In this document: in pieces, positions 39,712-48,477 of the stretch | Numbering within the stretch: the stretch's first letter is position 1 | Layout of the letters: every line of letters begins with the position of its first letter | NCBI RefSeq assembly: GCF_030159995.1 | Contig: NZ_BSNM01000014.1 | Span: 357,802 to 421,801 of the forward strand | Reading direction: 5' to 3' | From: Litoribrevibacter albus | GTDB lineage: Bacteria > Pseudomonadota > Gammaproteobacteria > Pseudomonadales > Litoribrevibacteraceae | Length of the DNA stretch: 64,000 nucleotides | Notes under the pieces: generated by a model | Databases searched by the model: none | Seen by the model: only the letters and a program-made list of their open reading frames with translations | Told to the model about the DNA's origin: nothing | Made by a program: the position numbers and the translations under genes

Positions 39712-40941
39712 ATGGATATATCATCTAAAAATAAAAAGCCTCTGCTAGCAAGACAGCCCATATTTGACATTAACCTCAAGGTAGCCGCATACGAACTTCT
39801 CTTTAGAAACAGCAAAGAGAACTTTGCCGCTCCTACGAATGAAGATTCAGCAACCAGCCAGGTTCTTTTATCAGCCTATTCTGAGAACGATATTTCTCAC
39901 TTAACTGGAAATGTCCCCGGCTTTGTAAATTTCACTAAAAACCTACTGCTTGGCGATATTCCGTTTGATAAACAGCATCTGGTCATCGAAGTTTTAGAAG
40001 ACATTACCGACAGCCCTGAGATTATTGAAGCGCTAACGGATCTTAAAAGTCAGGGATATACCATTGCTCTGGACGACTTTATTTTCAGTAATGATAAAGC
40101 TCAGTTGATCCAGCTATGCGACATTATAAAAGTCGACCTGAGAGCCTATCCAGATCAAAAAGCCTTTCTTACCGATGTAAAGCACATCAAACGCACCAAG
40201 CGCAGAATGCTTGCTGAAAAGATAGAAACCCATGATGAATTTGAACAATGTAAACGCCTAGGGTTTGAATTGTTTCAAGGCTACTTCTTTGCAAAACCTC
40301 AGCTGGTTAAAGGAAAAAAGCTGTCATACAACAAGGAGATTGTTTTGACGCTGATTACCTCACTTCAGCAACCAGATGTAAAACTTGAGCGCATTGAAGA
40401 GATTCTATTAAGAGATCCCGAACTCACATATAAACTCCTGAAGTTAGTGAATTCCGCTGCCTATTCCAGAGGAAGAAGACTGACCAACGTCAAACAAGCC
40501 TTAACCTGGCTGGGATTAAAGAAAATCAAATCCTGGGTTATGTTACTTTCGCTTTCACAGCTGGATGATAAACCCCAGGAGCTTACAGCCATTGCCTTAA
40601 TCCGGGGGAAAACCTGCGAATTATTGGCTCAACACATCAATGCCAAAGACGCCGAAAGCTTCTTTACTGTAGGCATATTATCATGCCTGCCTGCGTTCAT
40701 GGACATGACCATGCATAAGCTGCTTGAGCGTATTCCTATGTCAGAGGATGTGTTTAATGCGCTGCTTTATTACAAAGGCTATCAAGGATTTATTCTCGCG
40801 ACTGTAATGGCACATGAAAACGGCTGGTGGAGCAAAATAAGTTGGGGGACGCTTGAAAAAATGGGCATCTCTGATCATCATCTCAACGACTTTTATCAAG
40901 AAGCGGTCAACTGGAGTAATCGCTATAGCCATGAACCATAA
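39712..40941 (+). CDS. Degenerate EAL plus HDOD signalling protein
   Basis: A 409-residue protein of the YuxH type. An N-terminal EAL-like domain (about 10-205) begins LARQPIFDINLKVAAYELLFR. The EAL signature itself reads EVL (residues 93-95), while IALDDF and FFAKP are kept. Loss of key metal-binding residues suggests it does not cleave c-di-GMP. A C-terminal HDOD domain follows (about 210-400; LLKLVNSAAYSRGRRLTNVKQALTWLG). It is divergent from cheV, and its last 11 bases overlap the tatD start. Confidence 0.9.
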   Translation: MDISSKNKKPLLARQPIFDINLKVAAYELLFRNSKENFAAPTNEDSATSQVLLSAYSENDISHLTGNVPGFVNFTKNLLLGDIPFDKQHLVIEVLEDITDSPEIIEALTDLKSQGYTIALDDFIFSNDKAQLIQLCDIIKVDLRAYPDQKAFLTDVKHIKRTKRRMLAEKIETHDEFEQCKRLGFELFQGYFFAKPQLVKGKKLSYNKEIVLTLITSLQQPDVKLERIEEILLRDPELTYKLLKLVNSAAYSRGRRLTNVKQALTWLGLKKIKSWVMLLSLSQLDDKPQELTAIALIRGKTCELLAQHINAKDAESFFTVGILSCLPAFMDMTMHKLLERIPMSEDVFNALLYYKGYQGFILATVMAHENGWWSKISWGTLEKMGISDHHLNDFYQEAVNWSNRYSHEP

Positions 40942-41725
40942 CACGCGCTGGATTGACATTGGCGTTAACCTGTCGAATAAACAATTCAAAGACCAACAAA
41001 GCAACGTACTTGAAGACGCACAGAACAATGGCGTTTCCACCATAATCATTACAGGCACAGACCTTCAAGAAAGCAGGAATGCCATTGCACTAGCCAAGCA
41101 ACACAGTCAATACGCCACCGCAGGCATTCATCCTCATGATGCGAAAGAAAATTGCGACGAGGTGTTCAATGAGATTTGCCAGCTAAGTACTGAAGACTGC
41201 GTTGTCGCCATTGGCGAAACGGGCCTGGACTTTAATCGAAACTTCTCAACACCTGAAGACCAATGCAACTCGTTCTTAAAGCATATCGAACTGGCAAAAC
41301 AATCACAGAAGCCTATGTTCTTACACGAGCGAGACGCTGGCGAAACAATGCATAAGATGCTTTCAGAACATCGAGATCAGTTGTCCAATGCTGTTATTCA
41401 TTGCTTCACAGGCAGCAGAGAAGATCTTATGAGATATCTGGACTTAGATCTCTATATTGGCATCACGGGCTGGGTTTGCGATGAACGTCGAGGTCATCAT
41501 TTACATGAACTTCTGGAGCTCATTCCTCAAGATCGTTTGATGCTCGAAACCGACGCACCTTACTTGTTACCGCGAACATTGGCTCCCAAACCGAAAAGTC
41601 GACGAAACGAACCCAAGTACCTTCCTCACATCGGGGAATACATTGCAGAGATTCTAGGTAAACCTGTTGAAGTACTTTCAGCCCAAACCACTGAAAACTG
41701 CAAACGATTTTTCAATATAGATTGA
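40931..41725 (+). CDS. tatD: TatD family 3'-5' DNase
   Basis: Metal-dependent nuclease of 264 residues (E. coli TatD 260). It aligns to E. coli TatD along its whole length: WIDIGVNLSNKQF at the start, AGIHPHDAKE, AIGETGLDFNRNFS, LHERDAGETM, HCFTGSREDL, ITGWVCDERRG and LETDAPYLLPR. Start at 40931 is chosen because it matches the E. coli N-terminus; a longer reading to 40853 lies inside the preceding gene. It overlaps that gene by 11 bases, so it is coupled to it. Confidence 0.95.
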   Translation: MNHNTRWIDIGVNLSNKQFKDQQSNVLEDAQNNGVSTIIITGTDLQESRNAIALAKQHSQYATAGIHPHDAKENCDEVFNEICQLSTEDCVVAIGETGLDFNRNFSTPEDQCNSFLKHIELAKQSQKPMFLHERDAGETMHKMLSEHRDQLSNAVIHCFTGSREDLMRYLDLDLYIGITGWVCDERRGHHLHELLELIPQDRLMLETDAPYLLPRTLAPKPKSRRNEPKYLPHIGEYIAEILGKPVEVLSAQTTENCKRFFNID

Positions 41726-41753
41726 ACAAGGAAGAAAGAAAAAAGCGGAAAGA

Positions 41754-41780
41754 AAAAAGCTGGCTACTCAGGGTAGCCAG
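41754..41780 (-). terminator. Rho-independent terminator overlapping the FGGY kinase stop codon
   Basis: Stem CTGGCTAC/GTAGCCAG (41760-41767 and 41773-41780), followed on the minus strand by a T-run (41754-41759 region). The kinase stop codon falls inside the hairpin, so the last codons form part of the terminator. Confidence 0.85.
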
Positions 41781-43365
41781 TAATATCACGGATAGATTTG
41801 TACAGCGGTTGAAGCTGCTTATACATCTTCAAGTAAACTTCTTTGTAGAGACGATCATACATGTCTTGTGTGGGCTTGTTCGGATAGAACACCTCCCCCG
41901 TATGGGTCATGTTTGCAATCGCCTGATCGAAATTCTGATAAAAGCCCATACCTACCGCCGCGTCGATTGCCGCGCCAAGGCCAGAGGTCTCATAGGTATG
42001 TGGCCGCTCTACCGGAATGCCAAAAATATCAGCGGTAATTTGCATAGCCGCATTACTTTGAGATCCCCCACCTGCAACACGAACCTGAGACACATGAGTA
42101 CCGCTGCGTTTCTCGATTCGCTCACGCCCTTCTCTTAAACCGTAAACCAAACCTTCCAGAATCGCACGATAGATGTGAGCACGAGTGTGCACATCACCAA
42201 AACCAATGATTGCCCCTTTGGCTTCCGGGCCAGGATTTTTCAATCCTGGCGTCCAATACGGTTGAAGCATTAACCCCATTGACCCTGGTGGCACTGAGTT
42301 CACCAATTCATCAAAAAGTTGCTCCGGTTCGATACCCCGTTCCTGAGCGACATTGATTTCACGTAAGCCAAATTGCTTTTTAAACCAACTCACCATCCAG
42401 AAACCACGATAAATCATCACTTCCGTAGAGTATGCATCAGGAATCGCCGCCGCATACGGTGGAATCATAGGAATCGTTTCAACGTATTTATCGTTGATGG
42501 TGTTAATGGTCGCGGTTGTACCAAAGCTTAAACAAGCAATGTTTGGAGACACACCGCCAGACCCAATAATCTCGCAGGCTTTGTCCGAAGCAGCAGCGAT
42601 GACGGGCAAGCCTTCTGGAATACCAGTGTATTCAGAGGCGGCTTTCGTCACCTTACCAATCGGATCACCTGGATTTACAAGCTCTGGCAACTGTTCTGGA
42701 CGGATACCCGTCGCCTTCCATTTCCAATCCCAATGAGGCGCCCATTTAAGTCGCTTGTAGTCAAATGGGATATAACCCACTTGAGAGCCGATGGAATCCT
42801 TAAACTCATTGGTTAACTTGTAATTCAGATAACCTGATAACAGAAGATACTTATCCGTTTTCGCCCAAATCTCAGGCTGTTGCTGTTGAATCCAGCGCGC
42901 CTGGGTTTTAGCCCGGAAGATATTAATGGTTTCCGTTAGCCCTAATAACTTAAAGGCCACCCCCCATAAACCACCAACCGGTTCACTGGTATCAGCTTTC
43001 CTCTGATCGAGCCAAATAATGGCCGGACGTAAAGGCTGACCGTATTGATCCAAATTAATCACGGTACCTCGTTGTGTGGTTACCGCCATTGCTTTGATGT
43101 TGTTTCGATCAACCTTTGGGTCTTGCCAAAGTTTTTGGCAAGCTTCAGATAAGCTTTTCCAATAATACTCTGGATACTGCTCTGCCCACCCTGGATGCTT
43201 GGAAAAATATGCTTCCAGGTGAACCTTGGACTTCGCAATCAATTGCCCTTCAAGATCAAACACCAAGGCACGAATGCTTTGAGTACCGTTATCAATGGTC
43301 AAAATATGCGTGGGTGACTTCCCCTGGTCTTTGGCTTGACCAACCACTTGGGTAATCTTATCCAT
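41764..43365 (-). CDS. FGGY-family carbohydrate kinase (glycerol or xylulose kinase-like)
   Basis: Sugar/polyol kinase of 533 residues. The ATPase fold begins [20 protein letters not shown], followed by [26 protein letters not shown] and the second FGGY signature region with [22 protein letters not shown] near residue 445. It is longer than GlpK (502) and XylB (about 485), and the substrate cannot be read from sequence. The ATG at 43365 shares a base with the stop of the GlpD-like gene (TGATG), so translation is coupled; a TTG one codon earlier is less likely. Last gene of the three-gene operon. Confidence 0.9.
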   Translation of the reverse strand: MDKITQVVGQAKDQGKSPTHILTIDNGTQSIRALVFDLEGQLIAKSKVHLEAYFSKHPGWAEQYPEYYWKSLSEACQKLWQDPKVDRNNIKAMAVTTQRGTVINLDQYGQPLRPAIIWLDQRKADTSEPVGGLWGVAFKLLGLTETINIFRAKTQARWIQQQQPEIWAKTDKYLLLSGYLNYKLTNEFKDSIGSQVGYIPFDYKRLKWAPHWDWKWKATGIRPEQLPELVNPGDPIGKVTKAASEYTGIPEGLPVIAAASDKACEIIGSGGVSPNIACLSFGTTATINTINDKYVETIPMIPPYAAAIPDAYSTEVMIYRGFWMVSWFKKQFGLREINVAQERGIEPEQLFDELVNSVPPGSMGLMLQPYWTPGLKNPGPEAKGAIIGFGDVHTRAHIYRAILEGLVYGLREGRERIEKRSGTHVSQVRVAGGGSQSNAAMQITADIFGIPVERPHTYETSGLGAAIDAAVGMGFYQNFDQAIANMTHTGEVFYPNKPTQDMYDRLYKEVYLKMYKQLQPLYKSIRDITGYPE

Positions 43366-45107
43366 CAAACAGCCTCTTTCTTTACATCACAGGTTGTTTG
43401 ATGAGGGACTTCAAGCCTACGACATGGCATGGAATAACAACGCTGCCAAATACCTTGATAGCGTTCCAACTCTTGTTCCCATTGCTGTTGAGACCACTGT
43501 TGGTGTTCTATGAACAATGCCTTAATACGATCCCAGTAAGCGTCTGACAGGTTTGGTAAAACATTGCCTAAACGAGTTCTTCGAAGCATCAAATCATCAA
43601 GATGAACGACAGATTCATTCTTAATCGCCCATTCCAATTCGGCCCATGAGGTATCCGAATACCCCACACTTGATTCAATCTCAACACCTTGACTGTGAGT
43701 CTCGGTTAATTCAAATGCACGAATGCCATATCGACCAGACAAACGGCGCTTAAAGCGACCAGTCAAACGGCCTAATCGTTGAGCTGCATACTGAGTGGAG
43801 GTAAAGAAGGCCTGACCAAAGTCTCTTACTCGGGTTGAGTTATTTCGACCCAGTTCGTCCTTTAAAACCTTTTCAAGCACATCGAACGCAATCACCCGGA
43901 AAGTAGTGAGTTTCCCGCCACTTACTGTGATTAAACCTGGCTGTTGCCATATGGTGTGTTCACGGTTTTCTTTGGATGGATCAAGCCCTTTACCACTAGA
44001 AATAACAGGACGAACCCCTGCCCAAGTTGAAACGACATCAGCTTCAGTCAAAGCACTTGAAGACAGATAATAGTTCGCGCCTTCCAGTAGATAGTCCACC
44101 TCTTCCTGACTGATAGAAGCTTCTTCGTTAAGCGGTGCTGTATGGTCCAAGTCGGTTGTGCCAATAACACTGGCACCTTGCCAAGGAAATACAAACACTG
44201 GGCGTTTATCTTTCGGGTGAAGCATGGAAATAGAGCAAGACACAGGCAGTCGCCAAAATGGCACGACAAGATGGCTACCTCGCAATGGCCTCAGTTGAGG
44301 CGCATTCTCTTTTGCTAACTCTGTTGCCCATGCTCCCGTGGCATTAACGACAGCAGATGCAGTAAGGCTATAGCTTTCACCTAATACGTCATCCTGTACC
44401 GTAACACCCGTAACTCGGCCTTCCGCGTTCTTGTCCAGCGAAGTAACAGCGCAATAATTCAACGCGACACCGCAATCATTAATCGCTTCTGTTAAGGCTC
44501 TGAACACTAACCGGCTATCATCCGTCACCGCATCAGCAAAGACCGAACCGCCTGTCGCATCACCTGCAGCAATGGGCCCCAGCCAACCGGGTAAATCCGA
44601 AGCATCCACGGATTGACGATATTTCTTACCGGCAAAAAAGTCATAAATTGACAGAAGAATCTGAAATAGCCAGCGAGGAGGAAATTGACCTGGTTTATGC
44701 ACCATCAGATAGCGCATCACATCAACCAGTCCTGGCGCTTCATCGAGATAGCGTTGGCGCTCTTTTACGGATTCGCGAGTCAGCCTGAACTGCCCTTCGC
44801 CCAAATAGCGCAAGCCCCCATGGACCATTTTAGAAGAACGACTAGACGTACCCCAGGCGAAATCCTTCTGCTCCAACAATAAGACTTTTAAGCCTCGACG
44901 TGCAGCTTCACGAAGAATCCCAGCACCGGTAATACCACCCCCGATGACAATCAAATCAAAGTTCAAGGCCTTTTCATTCGGTGACTTACCGCTAAGATGA
45001 CCTCGAACTTGTTGTCGAAACGCCTGGGCTGACGTTGAAAGTGTTCTTTTGCTGAAAGAGGCGGAGGAGTCCGCCCCTTGTTCATTTTCTACAGGAGATA
45101 AAGCCAT
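43365..45107 (-). CDS. GlpD-like FAD-dependent glycerol-3-phosphate dehydrogenase/oxidase
   Basis: A 580-residue flavoprotein of the GlpD family. The FAD fold [21 protein letters not shown] starts near residue 52, with [15 protein letters not shown] near 88 and GTDLDHTA with [11 protein letters not shown] further on. E. coli GlpD is 501; the extra length is an N-terminal polar extension of about 48 residues and a longer C-terminus. It would pass electrons from a glycerol-phosphate-type substrate to quinone at the inner membrane. GGAGG precedes the ATG. It sits between an alkyl-DHAP synthase-like gene and a kinase. Confidence 0.9.
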   Translation of the reverse strand: MALSPVENEQGADSSASFSKRTLSTSAQAFRQQVRGHLSGKSPNEKALNFDLIVIGGGITGAGILREAARRGLKVLLLEQKDFAWGTSSRSSKMVHGGLRYLGEGQFRLTRESVKERQRYLDEAPGLVDVMRYLMVHKPGQFPPRWLFQILLSIYDFFAGKKYRQSVDASDLPGWLGPIAAGDATGGSVFADAVTDDSRLVFRALTEAINDCGVALNYCAVTSLDKNAEGRVTGVTVQDDVLGESYSLTASAVVNATGAWATELAKENAPQLRPLRGSHLVVPFWRLPVSCSISMLHPKDKRPVFVFPWQGASVIGTTDLDHTAPLNEEASISQEEVDYLLEGANYYLSSSALTEADVVSTWAGVRPVISSGKGLDPSKENREHTIWQQPGLITVSGGKLTTFRVIAFDVLEKVLKDELGRNNSTRVRDFGQAFFTSTQYAAQRLGRLTGRFKRRLSGRYGIRAFELTETHSQGVEIESSVGYSDTSWAELEWAIKNESVVHLDDLMLRRTRLGNVLPNLSDAYWDRIKALFIEHQQWSQQQWEQELERYQGIWQRCYSMPCRRLEVPHQTTCDVKKEAV

Positions 45108-45137
45108 AATTTCTGACCTCCAAATAACACAATTGAA

Positions 45138-46796
45138 TTACACAGATTGTGCAGAACTTTCAGGGGTAGAATCCTCGGCTGTCGATGTTGCCGTCAAATC
45201 GCCATCAACCAACAACTTACCTGGGTTCATTTGCTTATTCTGGTCAAAATACTCTGCAGCGTGACGAATCAAACCGGTCGACACTTCACCTTTCTCAATC
45301 GCCATATACGGGGCATGATCAAGACCCACGCCATGCTGGTGACTGATGGTGCCTCTGTTATTGACGATCAGCTCAGACGTAGAATATTTAAGCTTCTTCC
45401 AACGATTCAAAGTCTCTTCGTAGCTGTCGCCAGTACGATAAACGTAGGTTGTGTAGATACTACAGCCTTGGTTATAGAAATGAGACAAGTGAGTAAACAC
45501 ATGAACCTTCTCACCCTCATCGCCTAACGCAGATCTCAGGTTGTTCTCTATTTCACTCAATAAATAATCGACATTATCCCAATCGGTTGCAGTTTCAAGG
45601 GTATCGACTGCGTATCCACGCTCCCAAAGCGTTTCACGAAGATATGGGAATAAGAAACGTTTTTCCTTCCAACGACTTCCTAGCATGGTGCCTGTATACA
45701 CACCATCAAAGCGGGAAATAATTTTCTTAACCTGAGACAAAGAAAGATTGTTCTGGGATTTATTGTGTGTCAGACCAAAGGTCAACATGCACTTCCCTTC
45801 ACCAGCCCCACGGAATTTAAGGAATTTTTCAAGAAGCTTAATTTGCCCTTCATGGCCTGCTAACGCTAACTGAGTTTCAGTTTCTACGGCATTACTCAAG
45901 CGCATCATGGACATTGGAATGCCAGCCTGAACCATATTGCGAACACAGTTCAACGCATTTACCCAGCTCGGAAGGAAAGCCACAAAGAATTTTTCTTGCT
46001 CCGCGATGGGAGTCACACGAATCTTAGCTTCTGTAATGATGCCGAAACGACCTTCAGACCCCATGAACCACTCACGGATATCAGGACCGGCCGACGACGC
46101 TGGATACGTCGGAATATCAAAGGTTCCATCAAGAGTCTCAATCTTACCGCCAGCAAACATCTGTTCAATTCGGCCATATTTTAGTGACTGCTGACCGCTT
46201 GAACGGCTCGCGATCCAACCACCCAAGGTCGACAACTCAAAGGATTGAGGAAAATGGCCAAGGGTATACCCCTTGGCCTGAAGTTGCGATTCCAGTAACG
46301 GACCAGGGACACCCGCACCAAACGTCGCAATTCGGCTTTGTTCGTCTAAGTCCAATAGACGACACATCCGCCCCATATCTACCGTGATAATAGGACGTTC
46401 ATCTTTTAATGGGTTGATATGCCCCACTACGCTGGTGCCACCACCGTAAGGGATCACCACCCAATTATTCGCTTTTGCCTGATCTAACAGACGGCGCACA
46501 TCGTCGGTAGATTCCGGGTAACTAACCGCATCCGGGAAAACACCAATTTCGCCGCTCTTCATGGCAAGCCAGTCAGGAAGACTTTGTCCACGGGAATGCA
46601 AGATACGATCTTTTTTATCCGTGGTGTACAGATCAGATTCTTCCAAGCGAGAAGCAGGCACATTGGCTTCCACTTGTTCATAGCTAGCATTCTCCAGAGG
46701 AGAAGCAGAACCTACCTTCTCTTCAAGAAACGACTGGCCGTTATCCGGTAGTTCCAAATATGTAGCTTCATCACCCCAACCATTCCAACGACGCAT
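45138..46796 (-). CDS. FAD-binding oxidase, alkyldihydroxyacetone-phosphate synthase-like
   Basis: A 552-residue VAO/PCMH-fold flavoprotein. The N-terminus RRWNGWGDE and the block LPDWLAMKSGEI resemble alkyl-DHAP synthase (AGPS). FAD-binding features are VVIPYGGGTSVVGHINPL near 133 and FPQSFELSTLGGWIASRSSGQ near 195, then GSEGRFGIITEA. The C-terminal catalytic region reads ISHQHGVGLDHA (HQH at 486-488, where AGPS has three His), and MNPGKLL ends the domain. A Ser/Thr-rich tail follows. AGGAG supports the ATG at 46796. AGPS makes ether lipids; a catabolic or oxidase role is equally possible here. Confidence 0.88.
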   Translation of the reverse strand: MRRWNGWGDEATYLELPDNGQSFLEEKVGSASPLENASYEQVEANVPASRLEESDLYTTDKKDRILHSRGQSLPDWLAMKSGEIGVFPDAVSYPESTDDVRRLLDQAKANNWVVIPYGGGTSVVGHINPLKDERPIITVDMGRMCRLLDLDEQSRIATFGAGVPGPLLESQLQAKGYTLGHFPQSFELSTLGGWIASRSSGQQSLKYGRIEQMFAGGKIETLDGTFDIPTYPASSAGPDIREWFMGSEGRFGIITEAKIRVTPIAEQEKFFVAFLPSWVNALNCVRNMVQAGIPMSMMRLSNAVETETQLALAGHEGQIKLLEKFLKFRGAGEGKCMLTFGLTHNKSQNNLSLSQVKKIISRFDGVYTGTMLGSRWKEKRFLFPYLRETLWERGYAVDTLETATDWDNVDYLLSEIENNLRSALGDEGEKVHVFTHLSHFYNQGCSIYTTYVYRTGDSYEETLNRWKKLKYSTSELIVNNRGTISHQHGVGLDHAPYMAIEKGEVSTGLIRHAAEYFDQNKQMNPGKLLVDGDLTATSTAEDSTPESSAQSV

Positions 46797-46983
46797 AGTC
46801 ACTTCTCCTGCTAGCTTATAACTTCCTGAGTTATTCTTTTGATAGAAACCAAAATATGATTTGGTTCAAAGTATGGTGGCACAGTCTAACCATGTTAAAC
46901 TATTTTTAAACTGACCTATCTGGACAGGCTATATTCAAATTAGGTCACGATAAAATTACAAAAACTAAAATTGACAGACATCA
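46797..46983. promoter_or_regulatory. Divergent AraC/AGPS-like operon control region with two inverted repeats
   Basis: The 187-base gap holds two perfect inverted repeats: AACCAAA-N6-TTTGGTT at 46847-46866 and TGACCTA-N22-TAGGTCA at 46912-46947. Both are candidates for binding by the adjacent AraC protein. Confidence 0.55.
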
Positions 46984-48069
46984 ATGCCCATCGACAAAGT
47001 TAGCGAACAAAACAAGCCAGAATCAGCGCCACATAATCTCGGAACTGCCTCTGTACCCCCTATTCTTCAATACCTAGACTGCTCCAAAGCAATGGGAATT
47101 GATATCAAATCTGCGTTAATTAACAGTCGTTTCCCGGCTCATTTACTGGAAGATGACACCGCTAGAATTCAGGGTACAGACTTCCAGGCACTGCTTCTTG
47201 AACTGATTCGAACCTGTAAATCTGAGAACTTCGGATTGAGCACATCCCAGTATGTTCAGCCTGCGTCCTACGTCGTGCTGGGTTATATTTCGATGAATTG
47301 CCGCACAGTTAAAGAAGCGCTGGAAAAGGCCATGCCTTACGAGAAGTTGGTCGGCGATATGGGCGTCACTGAATTCGAAGATATCGATATCGGCGGTAAA
47401 ACCGGCATCAAGATGACCTGGAAATGCAACTACACACATCCGGAAGTCATCCCTCATATGGTTGATAATGTCCTGGCCTCATGGGTGACTTATTGTCGTT
47501 GGTTGAGTAATCGCCCCGAACAAGCTCCTGAAGAAATCTGGCTTACTCGTGAAAAGCCTTCAAATCAGGAAACCGAACAGCAGTACAGGGAGATATTCCG
47601 CTGCCCGATCAAATTTGGGCAACCGTCTAATTCCTTATTTATTTCCCAGCAACAGTTGGAAATGCCTTTACGGCGCGCAGACCCACTACTCTTGCAAACG
47701 CTTGAACAACATGCTCAGACACAACTGAATGAACTGACATCAGATCAGGACATTGTGATTAAAGCGACCCGCGCTCTTAAAGAGATCATGAAGTCAGAGC
47801 CCCCTAGAAAAGAGCGTTTAGCTGAAACACTCGGTATTTCAGGTCGAACCTTGCAGAGGAAGCTACAAGCGGCCGACAGCAGCTATCAAGAGCTATTGGA
47901 TCAGGTAAGGAAGGAAAGCGCCGAATATTATCTGGCATATACCCAGCTCTCGATGGGAGACATCGCCTCTCATCTAGGCTTTTCAGACACTCGCTCATTC
48001 CACAGAAGTTTTAAATTGTGGTCGAACACCACGCCTGGTGAGTTCAGACAGTTAAAACAAGGAAGCTAG
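46984..48069 (+). CDS. AraC-family transcriptional regulator (OruR/ArgR-like)
   Basis: A 361-residue regulator with an N-terminal arabinose-binding-type domain (PF12625 style; VPPILQYLDCSKAMGIDI, then the SPAY-like QYVQPASYVVLGYISMNCRTVKEALEKAMPYEKLVGD block) and a C-terminal AraC helix-turn-helix pair. The DNA-binding part reads RLAETLGISGRTLQRKLQ near 285 and MGDIASHLGFSDTRSFHRSFKLW near 325. It is divergent from the AGPS-GlpD-kinase operon and probably controls it; the ligand is unknown. Confidence 0.92.
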   Translation: MPIDKVSEQNKPESAPHNLGTASVPPILQYLDCSKAMGIDIKSALINSRFPAHLLEDDTARIQGTDFQALLLELIRTCKSENFGLSTSQYVQPASYVVLGYISMNCRTVKEALEKAMPYEKLVGDMGVTEFEDIDIGGKTGIKMTWKCNYTHPEVIPHMVDNVLASWVTYCRWLSNRPEQAPEEIWLTREKPSNQETEQQYREIFRCPIKFGQPSNSLFISQQQLEMPLRRADPLLLQTLEQHAQTQLNELTSDQDIVIKATRALKEIMKSEPPRKERLAETLGISGRTLQRKLQAADSSYQELLDQVRKESAEYYLAYTQLSMGDIASHLGFSDTRSFHRSFKLWSNTTPGEFRQLKQGS

Positions 48070-48118
48070 GATAAAAGGATACATATCTTTTTATCTGAAG
48101 AAGCTCAGACTTGATCCG

Positions 48119-48388
48119 TTAGCGACTTACTACATCAAACCATTTGGCAAAGGTTGGTGAGTCGAAAGGCCAGTCGATTTCTCTATCACTGGCCAGATGC
48201 TTAACCACAGGCAGTCGCGTTCCGTAGTCTTCAATCAGCTGATCAGCTTCGGGCTCTTCCGCAATATCCACAAGTTCCACATAGACCTGCTCCAGATCGA
48301 TGGCATTAGCAATGACTTGCGATGCTATATCACATAAATGACAGCCGTCAGTCGTAAACAGGATTAAATCTGGTTCGTTATGATTCAT
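48119..48388 (-). CDS. Glutaredoxin-like family protein
   Basis: A small thioredoxin-fold protein of 89 residues. The active-site-like motif is CHLC (residues 16-19 in TTDGCHLCDIA), the cis-Pro region reads TRLPVVKHL near residue 58, and the C-terminal helix carries FDSPTFAKWF. Similar to the DUF836/glutaredoxin-family group of gammaproteobacteria. Likely a cytoplasmic thiol-disulfide protein; partner unknown. Confidence 0.88.
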   Translation of the reverse strand: MNHNEPDLILFTTDGCHLCDIASQVIANAIDLEQVYVELVDIAEEPEADQLIEDYGTRLPVVKHLASDREIDWPFDSPTFAKWFDVVSR

Positions 48389-48436
48389 TAAATTAGTCCG
48401 TTGTGCAGTTTGGCTAGTTTAAGCATTGGCAGGCAT

Positions 48437-48463
48437 AAAAAAGAGCGCCGGAGCGCTCTTTTT
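48437..48463 (-). terminator. Terminator after the DUF5610-like gene
   Basis: Stem AAAAAGAGCGC/GCGCTCTTTTT with a four-base CGGA loop, 15 bases past the stop of the 48478-49758 gene. Poly-A/T arms give a U-tract. Confidence 0.88.
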
Positions 48464-48477
48464 CAATACAACACAGT

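Noticed and set aside
41722..42138. Plus-strand reading of 138 codons at the end of tatD
   Set aside because: It lies antisense to the FGGY kinase, whose frame is supported by clear family motifs; no homology seen.
43365..45107. GlpD-like N-terminal extension as a frameshift fusion
   Set aside because: The first 48 residues are low-complexity and in frame with a good ribosome-binding site; no second domain or frame change was seen.
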